45,972 nucleotides of DNA from Bacteroidota bacterium (GTDB lineage Bacteria; Bacteroidota; Bacteroidia; B-17B0; Aurantibacillaceae), in contig JAEZDS010000008.1 of NCBI GenBank assembly GCA_023433205.1, forward strand, positions 1 to 45,972. The letters run 5' to 3'. Both the position numbers and the translations under genes were made by a program. Position 1 is the stretch's first letter. Every line of letters begins with the position of its first letter. The notes beneath the pieces are model-generated. The model was given only the letters and a program-made list of their open reading frames with translations. It did not search any database and was not told the origin of the DNA. Below are positions 1-5,842 of this stretch, piece by piece.

Positions 1-511
1 CGGTAGCATTAAGCGATGAGCCGCACTTCTCGCACTGGTCGCCGTACGCGTTGGGGTTTGCACAACGGGGGCAGGTTCCCACAATATAACGGTCGGCAAG
101 AAACTGTTTAGCCTCAGGGTCGTAATACTGGCTGGTGACCTGCTCAGTGAAAACCCCTTTGTCGTACAATGTTCTGAAAAAATCGGAGGCGGTTTTGTGG
201 TGAGTGGGAGAGCTGGTTCGCGAATAAATATCGAAGGAAATGCCGAAATCTTTAAAGGCCTGCTGCATAAGTTGGTGATATTTATCCACAACGGCTTTGG
301 GGCTGACATTTTCTTTCCGGGCTTTAATGGTGATGGGCACGCCGTGTTCGTCGCTGCCACAAACAAACTTTACATCCTGTCCGCTGCTGCGCAGGAACCG
401 GCAATAAATATCAGCCGGCAGGTAGCAACCCGCCAGGTGACCAATGTGAACAGGTCCGTTGGCGTAAGGCAGGGCGGCAGTAACCAAACTGCGTTTAAAT
501 TCTGAATTCAT
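1..511 (-). CDS. metG: Methionyl-tRNA synthetase, N-terminal part (runs off the window)
   Basis: Charges tRNA(Met) with methionine in the cytoplasm. The reading frame opens with ATG at 511 and stays open to the window edge, giving 170 residues of a protein that is normally about 550-700 residues. The start carries the class I catalytic motif: ALPYANGP at residues 13-20 followed by HIGH at 22-25. GSDEHG follows, and a zinc knuckle of the type CPxC...GDQCExCG lies close to the cut end. That combination is specific to MetRS. The gene is divergent from the NUMOD4 gene at 722. A perfect Bacteroidota -7 box, TACCTTTG, lies on its strand at 592-585, implying a leader of about 70 bases. The C-terminal half, including the KMSKS loop, is outside the window. 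Confidence 0.97.
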   Translation of the reverse strand, partial: MNSEFKRSLVTAALPYANGPVHIGHLAGCYLPADIYCRFLRSSGQDVKFVCGSDEHGVPITIKARKENVSPKAVVDKYHQLMQQAFKDFGISFDIYSRTSSPTHHKTASDFFRTLYDKGVFTEQVTSQYYDPEAKQFLADRYIVGTCPRCANPNAYGDQCEKCGSSLNAT

Positions 512-584
512 AAACTTAAGGGAACAGTAAACCTAAATATCTGTAAATGCGTTTTATTTGGATATTATATGTGTTACTTTTATG

Positions 585-592
585 CAAAGGTA
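585..592 (-). promoter_or_regulatory. Candidate -7 promoter box for metG
   Basis: Read on the minus strand this is TACCTTTG, an exact match to the Bacteroidota -7 consensus TAnnTTTG, about 74 bases upstream of the metG ATG. No clear TTTG -33 element is visible at the usual spacing, so this rests on the -7 match and position alone. Confidence 0.4.
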
Positions 593-721
593 ACAATCTG
601 TTCTGTTTCAGAAATACTGGCCTCGTTGTTGCAGCCTTTCCTGCGCGGGACCGGTTATGATGAAGCAAAGCAGGCTCTCGTGAATAAAGGCATCTAAACA
701 AGTACTATAAATAAGTCAGTC

Positions 722-1435
722 ATGGGAAACAAAAAGGAGGTCTGGAAACCGATCTTAATTGATGGAAAAAAACCGAATGTGCCATACATGATCTCGAATC
801 ATGGCCGGTTCGGCGTAATGGTTGATGGCAAGGTTGAAACCCGCTCATTTAAACCTACTGCAGGCATCTACCGGTTTAATACACGGCAGGATGGAAAAAA
901 CAAGGCAATTTTTCTTTACAAGGAAGTGGCCAGGGCTTTTCTGAAAAAACCTTCGCCGCGCCACAAGTTTATTATTCATAAAGACCATAATTACCTGAAC
1001 GATCATGTAGATAATCTGCAATGGGCCACCCGTGAAGAACACCGTAAACACACCACTAACAGTCCCCGCTCGGTGCTGGCGAGGAAACGAAAGGCTATTA
1101 CAACCAGCAGTCACTCAAAGGTGCTCGATGAGAAAAAAGTCACTACCCTGAAAAAAATGATCTGGGATCCGGAGCGAAAACTTTCCTATAAACAGCTTGC
1201 GGCGAAGTTCGGCGTTTCTGAGATGCAGATCTACCGCATTAAAACCGGTGAATTCTGGTACCACATAAGGGTTGAGAACGAACCTCTGCACCCCAAGTAC
1301 AAACAAAACCAGCTCAACCTGGCCTACCATAAGAAGTTAAAAGAAAAGGCCGGGAAAAAAGCGGGTTCAGCCAAAAAGAGAAATGTAAAAAAAGGTAAAA
1401 AAGTGGCGAAGAAAACCGCAGGCGCTAAAAAGTGA
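722..1435 (+). CDS. NUMOD4 / HNH-type DNA-binding protein with lysine-rich C-terminal tail
   Basis: A 237-residue protein. Residues about 8-30 fit NUMOD4 (W-K-P-I ... Y-M-I-S-N-H-G-R), a DNA-binding module of homing endonucleases. Residues about 64-108 fit the HNH_3-type fold: a hydrophobic helix with VARAF, then IHKDHNYLND and VDNLQWAT. Residues about 145-180 look like a helix-turn-helix (YKQLAAKFGVSEMQIYRIK). The last 35 residues are almost only Lys, Ala, Gly and Arg, like histone H1-type tails. The HNH core departs from the usual N-H-I-D-G-N pattern, so nuclease activity is uncertain. It lies in an ordinary chromosomal setting with no intron or intein in sight. I infer either a free-standing homing-type nuclease or a domesticated DNA-binding protein. 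The ATG at 722 is the first good start. Confidence 0.75.
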   Translation: MGNKKEVWKPILIDGKKPNVPYMISNHGRFGVMVDGKVETRSFKPTAGIYRFNTRQDGKNKAIFLYKEVARAFLKKPSPRHKFIIHKDHNYLNDHVDNLQWATREEHRKHTTNSPRSVLARKRKAITTSSHSKVLDEKKVTTLKKMIWDPERKLSYKQLAAKFGVSEMQIYRIKTGEFWYHIRVENEPLHPKYKQNQLNLAYHKKLKEKAGKKAGSAKKRNVKKGKKVAKKTAGAKK

Positions 1436-1469
1436 AAAAATTAATGATCAAATTATATGTTTTTTGCCT

Positions 1470-2366
1470 ATGACCAAGCTACCTCCCTACCTGCACGCAG
1501 GAGATAAAATTCTGCTCATCGCAACCGCCCGCAGTGTGAGCGAGGCCGATATGCTGCCGGCGCTGCACCAGCTAAGATCATGGGGTTTTGAAATAGAAAC
1601 AGGACCGCACCTGTACAGCAAGTACAACCAGTTTGCCGGCACCGACGACGAGCGCTGCAGCGACCTGCAGTGGGCGCTCGATCATCCGCAGGCAAAAGCC
1701 ATCATTATCGCACGTGGCGGTTATGGTACCATGCGTATCATCGACCGTATTTCATTTAAAGGGTATAAAAAATATCCCAAATGGGTGGCGGGCTATAGCG
1801 ACATTACCGCGCTGCACAACAGCCTTTACAACCAGGGCTTTTGCAGTATTCATGGTACCATGCCGGTTAATTTTACCAGAAATGAGATTGCCACGCTGTC
1901 GCTGAAAAATGTGCTTTGTGGTGAAAAGGTGCTTTATCAGATCAATACCCACCCGCTCAACCGCAGCGGCAAAGCTGAGGCGGAGATCGTTGGCGGTAAC
2001 CTTTCATTATTGTACGCTTTAAATGGAAGCAGCTCTGCCATAGACTTGTCGGGCAAGATCTTGTTTATTGAAGACCTTGATGAATACCTCTATCACATCG
2101 ACCGGATGATGCTCAGTCTGCGAAGAGCTGGCAAACTTAAAAAACTCGCGGCACTTGTTGTAGGTGGAATGAGTGACATGCGCGACAATGACATTCCATT
2201 TGGGGAAACTGCGCTTGAGATCATCAGGCGTAATGTAGAGGAATTTGATTTCCCTGTTTGTTTTAATTTCCCTGCCGGCCATATCGACAACAACAGAGCT
2301 TTTTATCATGGCAGAAAATGTGTACTCCGGGTTACGGAGAGTGATGTTGAATTTACCTATCCCTGA
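1470..2366 (+). CDS. LD-carboxypeptidase, peptidase family S66
   Basis: Family S66 enzymes remove the terminal D-alanine from muramyl tetrapeptides during peptidoglycan recycling (LdcA); relatives include the microcin self-immunity enzyme MccF. The 298-residue length is normal. The catalytic set is visible: nucleophile Ser110 in GYSDIT, Glu201 in FIEDLDEY and His271 in FPAGH. The ARGGYG loop at 81-86 is also typical. I chose ATG 1470 (MTKLPPYLHAGDKI) over an in-frame TTG two codons earlier because the family begins with a short lead into the LxxGD motif. There is no signal peptide, which fits a cytoplasmic recycling enzyme. Its TGA overlaps the ATG of the next gene (TGATG), so the two are probably translated together. 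Confidence 0.93.
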   Translation: MTKLPPYLHAGDKILLIATARSVSEADMLPALHQLRSWGFEIETGPHLYSKYNQFAGTDDERCSDLQWALDHPQAKAIIIARGGYGTMRIIDRISFKGYKKYPKWVAGYSDITALHNSLYNQGFCSIHGTMPVNFTRNEIATLSLKNVLCGEKVLYQINTHPLNRSGKAEAEIVGGNLSLLYALNGSSSAIDLSGKILFIEDLDEYLYHIDRMMLSLRRAGKLKKLAALVVGGMSDMRDNDIPFGETALEIIRRNVEEFDFPVCFNFPAGHIDNNRAFYHGRKCVLRVTESDVEFTYP

Positions 2367-3166
2367 TGTTCCTTAAGAGTAGTGATGGCAAAAATATATT
2401 TTGCGAGGTTAGGGGTAACCAGCAGGCAGAATCTACGCTGGTATTGCTCAATGGACTCACCCAAAGCACGATGGCCTGGCATTTTTTTGTGCCCTTTTTT
2501 AAAAAGGATCACAGGATCATACTTCTTGATTTTATTTTTCAGGGTCAGAGTGATAAAGATGGTGGCTGGAGAGATTTTAACCACCATGCCGCTGATGTGC
2601 AGGCGGTGCTTGAACAGTTAAACGTTGACAGATGTACGCTTATTGGAATTTCTTATGGCAGTCTGGTGGCTCAGCATTTTGCCTTACTCTTTCCGCACAA
2701 GTTAAACAAGCTGGTTCTTATCAGCACCTTTGCGCACAAAACTCCCTATTACGAAGCGGTTGAATTAAGCTGGTGGCGGGCGCTGGAGCAGGGGGGTTAT
2801 AATTTAATGCTCGATATAATGCTGCCCTCTGTTTTAAGTGAGGAATATTTTGAGCATCCTGTGGTACCCTTGAGCAGTCTTAAAAATTTCAGACAGGGCA
2901 TGAACGAAAACAGCGAGGCCATTTTTAAACTCATGCGTGCGACCAGGGAAAGAAAGGATTTCAGAAAAGAGCTGCAAAAGATCAAAACACCAACGCTGAT
3001 CGTGCAGGGCGAAAAGGATCTGCTTTTTCCTCCTCACATGGCACTTGAGGTGCAAAAAAACCTGCCAGGCGCCGAACTCAAAATTATAAAACTTGCAGGC
3101 CACACCCTCAACCTCGAAAAGGTGCCGGAGGTAAGCAGGGTGATTGGGGAGTTTTTGAAGGGGTAG
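2366..3166 (+). CDS. Alpha/beta hydrolase
   Basis: A 266-residue single-domain alpha/beta hydrolase with an intact triad: Ser96 in the nucleophile elbow GISYG, Asp218 in GEKDLLFPP and His246 in LAGHTLNLE. The N-terminal strand ends in LLNGLTQS, the usual oxyanion-hole region, and GQSD follows the second strand. No signal peptide or membrane segment is seen, so it is probably cytoplasmic. The substrate cannot be read from the sequence; esters, lactones or thioesters are all possible. Translational coupling to the S66 carboxypeptidase upstream suggests joint expression, not necessarily a shared pathway. It is followed by a large hairpin at 3199-3288. Confidence 0.9.
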   Translation: MFLKSSDGKNIFCEVRGNQQAESTLVLLNGLTQSTMAWHFFVPFFKKDHRIILLDFIFQGQSDKDGGWRDFNHHAADVQAVLEQLNVDRCTLIGISYGSLVAQHFALLFPHKLNKLVLISTFAHKTPYYEAVELSWWRALEQGGYNLMLDIMLPSVLSEEYFEHPVVPLSSLKNFRQGMNENSEAIFKLMRATRERKDFRKELQKIKTPTLIVQGEKDLLFPPHMALEVQKNLPGAELKIIKLAGHTLNLEKVPEVSRVIGEFLKG

Positions 3167-3198
3167 ACCCAGTTTAATCTTAGTTATTCAAGAAATTT

Positions 3199-3288
3199 AT
3201 GTTTCGGGAAGAAAATACAAAAATACTGAAGCAGAAATACAATCGTATTCTTCATTTCCATTTCGCTCCAGTATTTTAGGTGAAACAT
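3199..3288. repeat. Large imperfect hairpin between convergent genes
   Basis: An inner stem pairs AAATACTGAAGCAGAAAT (3221-3238) with ATTTCGCTCCAGTATTT (3260-3276), with one mismatch and one bulge. An outer pair, ATGTTTC near 3200 and GAAACAT near 3282-3288, extends it. It sits between the convergent ends of the hydrolase gene and the accessory operon. No long T-run follows on either strand, so it could be a weak bidirectional terminator or a small palindromic repeat element. Confidence 0.55.
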
Positions 3289-3347
3289 AGAACGCTATTG
3301 TTCCGGTCAATGTATGGAGTGCGTAGTTATAAATTCCCAAGCATCAT

Positions 3348-3620
3348 TCACTGTAAGTTAAGGTTTAAAAAAAGAAGAAAGCCGATGGATGCCTGAAGAA
3401 TAGAGGGAATCAGATATACTAGCGACTTTCTACATAACAAAATTAATATGACCAATGAACATAAGGTTAACCCCAAAATAAAGAGAGGTGGAATATTCAT
3501 AGTTAATCTATGGTACTCGGCTACACGCTCAGGATGGTTGTCATGATTATTAAAAGCTACAGTCCACGCCACTATCACATAGATATTCAAGGCTAAGCTG
3601 GAGAAGGCGATAATTTTCAT
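3348..3620 (-). CDS. Small membrane protein, three predicted transmembrane segments
   Basis: A 90-residue hydrophobic protein of unknown family. Hydrophobic stretches at about residues 4-23, 43-64 and 67-89 would each span the membrane; the loop after the first is polar and His/Asn-rich (NNHDNHPERVAEYHR). It starts 12 bases after the stop of the cysteine-rich ORF at 3633-4166, on the same strand, so it is the last member of that small operon. No catalytic motif is seen. The location suggests a partner for the cysteine-rich protein, for example in anchoring or protection, but this is inference only. The region is AT-richer than its surroundings. Confidence 0.6.
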   Translation of the reverse strand: MKIIAFSSLALNIYVIVAWTVAFNNHDNHPERVAEYHRLTMNIPPLFILGLTLCSLVILILLCRKSLVYLIPSILQASIGFLLFLNLNLQ

Positions 3621-3632
3621 TTGTGCAGATAT

Positions 3633-4166
3633 TTATGCATCAGGTTGACAGAGAGGTGTGCAATCCCAGTGTTCACACATTGCACAATGCACATCATGCC
3701 AGTAGCAGAACGTCGACCAGTACCAACAGCATCCTGAATAATTTCCACAACACCCCCAATCTGATCCAAGTCCGAACCAGCAATTGGAGCTGTCGGTTGT
3801 CTCCGGGTCACTTAATAATTGCGAGTATCGCGCCTCAACCGACTGCATGAAATTCCCGCTTGGGATAGCACTATTAAAAACGTTCAGAAAAGGAACGCGC
3901 TCCTGATGTGCTACTGTTTCCAAGTATGCCATCATTAAACTGTCTCCCGAGTTTTTGACGATAGTATCTAAAACGCTTAAACACTCTTGCGGATTAAGCA
4001 TATAGTCCTCTTGACACCAGAAACTAATACGGCCATCAAAATATAAGGGCATCGGGGCACAATCGCAATTGGCTGTAGAGTAGCTTCGTTGCATAGTATT
4101 CAGAATCGCATTATGATAGAACAACGAAGGTAATGTTAGATTATTAGGTGACTGCGACTCAATCAT
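3633..4166 (-). CDS. Cysteine-rich protein, probable C-terminal half of a frameshifted lipoprotein gene
   Basis: A 177-residue ORF whose last 50 residues are packed with Cys, Trp and Tyr: NCWFGLGSDWGCCGNYSGCC, then WHDVHC, CEHWDC and a C-terminal CQPDA. I recall similar CCGNYSG...C...HD..C..C endings on Bacteroidota lipoproteins, but cannot confirm this here. The pattern implies a disulfide-bonded domain outside the cytoplasm, yet this ORF has no signal peptide. The missing signal is present in the ORF just upstream (4180-4617), and the two frames join smoothly if one base is removed from the A4T5 run at 4185-4193, giving about 327 residues. I therefore read it as half of one gene, broken by a real mutation or a sequencing indel. 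Function unknown. Confidence 0.6.
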   Translation of the reverse strand: MIESQSPNNLTLPSLFYHNAILNTMQRSYSTANCDCAPMPLYFDGRISFWCQEDYMLNPQECLSVLDTIVKNSGDSLMMAYLETVAHQERVPFLNVFNSAIPSGNFMQSVEARYSQLLSDPETTDSSNCWFGLGSDWGCCGNYSGCCWYWSTFCYWHDVHCAMCEHWDCTPLCQPDA

Positions 4167-4179
4167 GTATATGAGATTT

Positions 4180-4617
4180 CTAGCAAAATTTTTCGAAATT
4201 GCTTAATGCATTCTCACACTGAGACGAAGTAAAAGAGTCTTTGAAATCCTCTGCTTGATCAATGACCTGAAGATGTGACCCAAGCTTGTAACCAGCTACA
4301 CCTCTATCTTCTGAAAAAGAGATAGAAATAATAGTACCAGAATTCATTATTGTCAAGGTTGAAGTCGTAACATCATCGATAACCTCTGCGATGAAAGTGA
4401 AGAGTCTGTTGTTTGAGACCTCATAATCTGCTGATAAATATGTTGGTGTATTACTATAAACTTCTACTCCATTAGTTCTTTGTAGAATAGATGGATTAGT
4501 ACTCTGTGTTACATTTTGAGCAGGATTTGGTGATTGCTCAGGAGACTTCTTACAGGCATATACTATTGTGACAACAGCAAGGCTAAAGGTTAGACATGTC
4601 AAAGTGGTTCTTTTCAT
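4180..4617 (-). CDS. Lipoprotein, probable N-terminal half of the frameshifted cysteine-rich gene
   Basis: A 145-residue ORF that starts with a clear lipoprotein signal: MKRTTLTCLTFSLAVVTIVYAC with a lipobox ending at Cys22, followed by KKSPEQSPNP. It should be exported and lipid-anchored. The remainder has no recognisable domain; it contains strands rich in Thr, Ser and Val and ends abruptly in NFEKFC and a TAG. In the +1 frame the sequence continues without a stop (FARNLIYM...) directly into the cysteine-rich ORF at 4166. The gap between the ORFs is 13 bases. A perfect -7 box (TATATTTG) lies 36 bases upstream of the ATG, with a palindromic candidate operator behind it, so the promoter looks intact. 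Confidence 0.6.
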   Translation of the reverse strand: MKRTTLTCLTFSLAVVTIVYACKKSPEQSPNPAQNVTQSTNPSILQRTNGVEVYSNTPTYLSADYEVSNNRLFTFIAEVIDDVTTSTLTIMNSGTIISISFSEDRGVAGYKLGSHLQVIDQAEDFKDSFTSSQCENALSNFEKFC

Positions 4618-4652
4618 CAGGTGTTTTTTAAGTTAAATTTATTTAATTATTG

Positions 4653-4664
4653 CAAATATATTTG
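4653..4664 (-). promoter_or_regulatory. Palindromic -7 box upstream of the lipoprotein gene
   Basis: CAAATATATTTG is a perfect 12-base palindrome, so it reads TATATTTG (the -7 consensus TAnnTTTG) on both strands. On the minus strand it is 36 bases from the lipoprotein ATG. The plus-strand copy has no obvious gene to serve. Confidence 0.45.
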
Positions 4665-4681
4665 AGGCCATCTTTCTGGCC

Positions 4682-4697
4682 ATTGACTTTGGTCAAT
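4682..4697. promoter_or_regulatory. Candidate operator: inverted repeat upstream of the lipoprotein promoter
   Basis: ATTGAC-TTTG-GTCAAT is a perfect 6-base inverted repeat with a 4-base spacer. It lies about 22 bases upstream of the -7 box for the gene at 4617, where a regulator could act. No regulator gene is adjacent, so the binding protein is unknown. Confidence 0.3.
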
Positions 4698-4794
4698 ATT
4701 GAAAAGAAATGATTTGATCATCGCTCATCCCGTTTTCTGACATTGCTCAATAATTTGAAAGCGCTATAAGTGGGATGTTTTACAAAACAGAGTT

Positions 4795-4947
4795 CTACGG
4801 CTTTATTCTTACAATTTTATTGTCACGCAGAATAACTAATTCGCTCTTCTTCATTCTTTTGAAGTCAAGGAGCCTTTCATAAACTATTGTAAGTCCCTTC
4901 AGGATCTTTTCTTTCTCTTCCAGTTGTAATTCAAGGGTTGTCTTCAT
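4795..4947 (-). CDS. Small partner protein of the zeta-toxin-like gene (candidate antitoxin)
   Basis: A 50-residue ORF from ATG 4947 to TAG at 4795-4797. It begins MKTTLELQLEEKEKILKGL, has a probable helix with YERLLDFKRMKKSELV, and ends in a short strand pattern RDNKIVRIKP. Charged helices followed by an R-D-x-K-I-V-x-I-K-P ending are, from memory, seen in small ORFs beside Bacteroidota zeta-like toxins; I cannot verify this here. Its start overlaps the end of the zeta-like ORF by 17 bases, so the two are translationally linked. Antitoxin function is inference from this context. The upstream toxin lacks its ATP-binding loop, so the pair may be a remnant. Confidence 0.55.
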   Translation of the reverse strand: MKTTLELQLEEKEKILKGLTIVYERLLDFKRMKKSELVILRDNKIVRIKP

Positions 4948-5470
4948 GATATTTTTTTAGAAGCTTGAACGCTTTGCTATTTATGATTTTGAAATTGCCG
5001 GTATTTTGTTTTTCTGCTATAAGTTCATGTTTGCCCTTGGAATTATCAAAAATGAGTGCGCCGTCAACAATTGGTAAATATAAGTCGAATAAATATTTTA
5101 TACCTTTAATGTACCTGCGCTCAATAATTTCGGGCATGATGTTGTGACCGCCTTCTTTCACCCTTGTGTTAACGCGTTCCTTTGCCAATTCTATATTTTG
5201 AAGCCAGAAGAATAGTAAACTAACACTATAACCCACTTGCTGGGCAGCTAAAATTTTGTTTTTATAGATTTTAGTAGCTAAAGTTGTCTCAAACGCAAAG
5301 TTTTTGTTATGAGAAAGCAGATCATTAATTCGATGCAGCATAATTCTACCTGCTTCAAAAGATATTTTTTCTGGCTGGAATGGTGAGAGTCCTTTCGCAA
5401 TTTCATCAGCAGAGGATTGGCTGTCACTGATCCTCTCTCGCACGAATTGCAAATACAAAATGTCAGCCAC
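4931..5470 (-). CDS. Zeta-toxin-like kinase fragment lacking the P-loop
   Basis: Zeta toxins are P-loop kinases that phosphorylate UDP-activated amino sugars and block cell-wall synthesis. Most of the family is visible: ADEIAKGLSPFQPE at residues 21-34, AGRIMLHRI, FAFETTL, then V-x-x-R-V-K-E-G-G-H and IIERRY, and a C-terminal IFDNS. What is missing is the N-terminal 30-40 residues with the Walker A loop (GPNGxGKT); here the first 20 residues, from a GTG start, bear no resemblance to it. No other upstream frame supplies it before the tRNA terminator. The ORF is therefore probably a 5'-truncated, inactive toxin. A long inverted repeat (5488-5547) sits where the lost 5' end should be. A 50-residue candidate antitoxin overlaps its 3' end. 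Confidence 0.7.
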   Translation of the reverse strand: MADILYLQFVRERISDSQSSADEIAKGLSPFQPEKISFEAGRIMLHRINDLLSHNKNFAFETTLATKIYKNKILAAQQVGYSVSLLFFWLQNIELAKERVNTRVKEGGHNIMPEIIERRYIKGIKYLFDLYLPIVDGALIFDNSKGKHELIAEKQNTGNFKIINSKAFKLLKKYHEDNP

Positions 5471-5487
5471 GCTGCTCGTGCCTGATA

Positions 5488-5547
5488 TTTACATTGTACC
5501 CGCCGTTCAAAAACTACGTTTTGCTCTCTTGCGGGATACAATGTAAA
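5488..5547. repeat. Long inverted repeat between tRNA-Arg and the truncated toxin
   Basis: The left arm TTTACATTGTACCCGC (5488-5503) pairs with GCGGGATACAATGTAAA (5531-5547); the only irregularity is one extra A. The 27-base loop contains AAAAACTACGTTTT. The repeat starts at the end of the tRNA terminator and ends 17 bases before the toxin-like ORF. It could be an operator, a hairpin in the toxin leader, or the scar or end of a mobile element that removed the toxin 5' end. Confidence 0.6.
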
Positions 5548-5569
5548 AAGCCAGCGACTACGCGCTGGC
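5545..5569 (-). terminator. Intrinsic terminator of tRNA-Arg
   Basis: On the minus strand, GCCAGCG (5569-5563) pairs with CGCTGGC (5556-5550) around the loop CGTAGT and is followed directly by five T. It begins 19 bases after the tRNA 3' end. Confidence 0.8.
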
Positions 5570-5587
5570 CATATTGGCTTTATCCTG

Positions 5588-5661
5588 TGACCCCGAGAGG
5601 ATTCGAACCTCCAACCAACAGAACCGGAATCTGTCATTCTATCCAGTTGAACTACGGGGCC
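5588..5661 (-). tRNA. tRNA-Arg, anticodon CCG
   Basis: A 74-base cloverleaf. The acceptor stem pairs GGCCCCG with CGGGGTC, with one G-T pair. The D arm is GTTC/GAAT. The anticodon stem is ACAGA/TCTGT with loop TTCCGGT, giving anticodon CCG, which reads CGG. The T arm is GGAGG/CCTCT with loop TTCGAAT. The discriminator base is A and CCA is not encoded. An intrinsic terminator follows. It lies beside a degenerate toxin-antitoxin region, a common neighbourhood for integrated elements, but no direct repeat of its 3' end was found nearby. Confidence 0.95.
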
Positions 5662-5816
5662 AGGGGCGCAAATATACCATGATTATGCCAATTTGCCCAC
5701 TACCGTTGGGTAATTTAGGGTGATGTAATTAGTGCTCCAGAAGGAAGGGGGTTGTGTTAGATGTTCCTATCACCGGGTATGTGGCCCTTGGGAACCCAGA
5801 AATACCGTATTTCTCT

Positions 5817-5824
5817 TATTTTTG
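5817..5824 (+). promoter_or_regulatory. Candidate -7 box for the S46 peptidase gene
   Basis: TATTTTTG is an exact match to TAnnTTTG, 18 bases before the ATG at 5843, implying a very short leader. No TTTG -33 element is evident at the ideal distance. Confidence 0.4.
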
Positions 5825-5842
5825 CAGCCTAAATAAGAATTT

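Noticed and set aside
516..701. 61-residue minus-strand ORF upstream of the NUMOD4 gene
   Set aside because: It covers the metG leader and promoter, has no recognisable features, and its composition looks non-coding.
3633..4166. Reading the cysteine-rich ORF as a bacteriocin with the membrane protein as immunity protein
   Set aside because: No leader, processing or export gene is present, and the ORF is better explained as the end of a lipoprotein gene.
5278..5637. 119-residue ORF running through tRNA-Arg
   Set aside because: It overlaps the tRNA, its terminator and the toxin-like frame, which is clearly the coding one.
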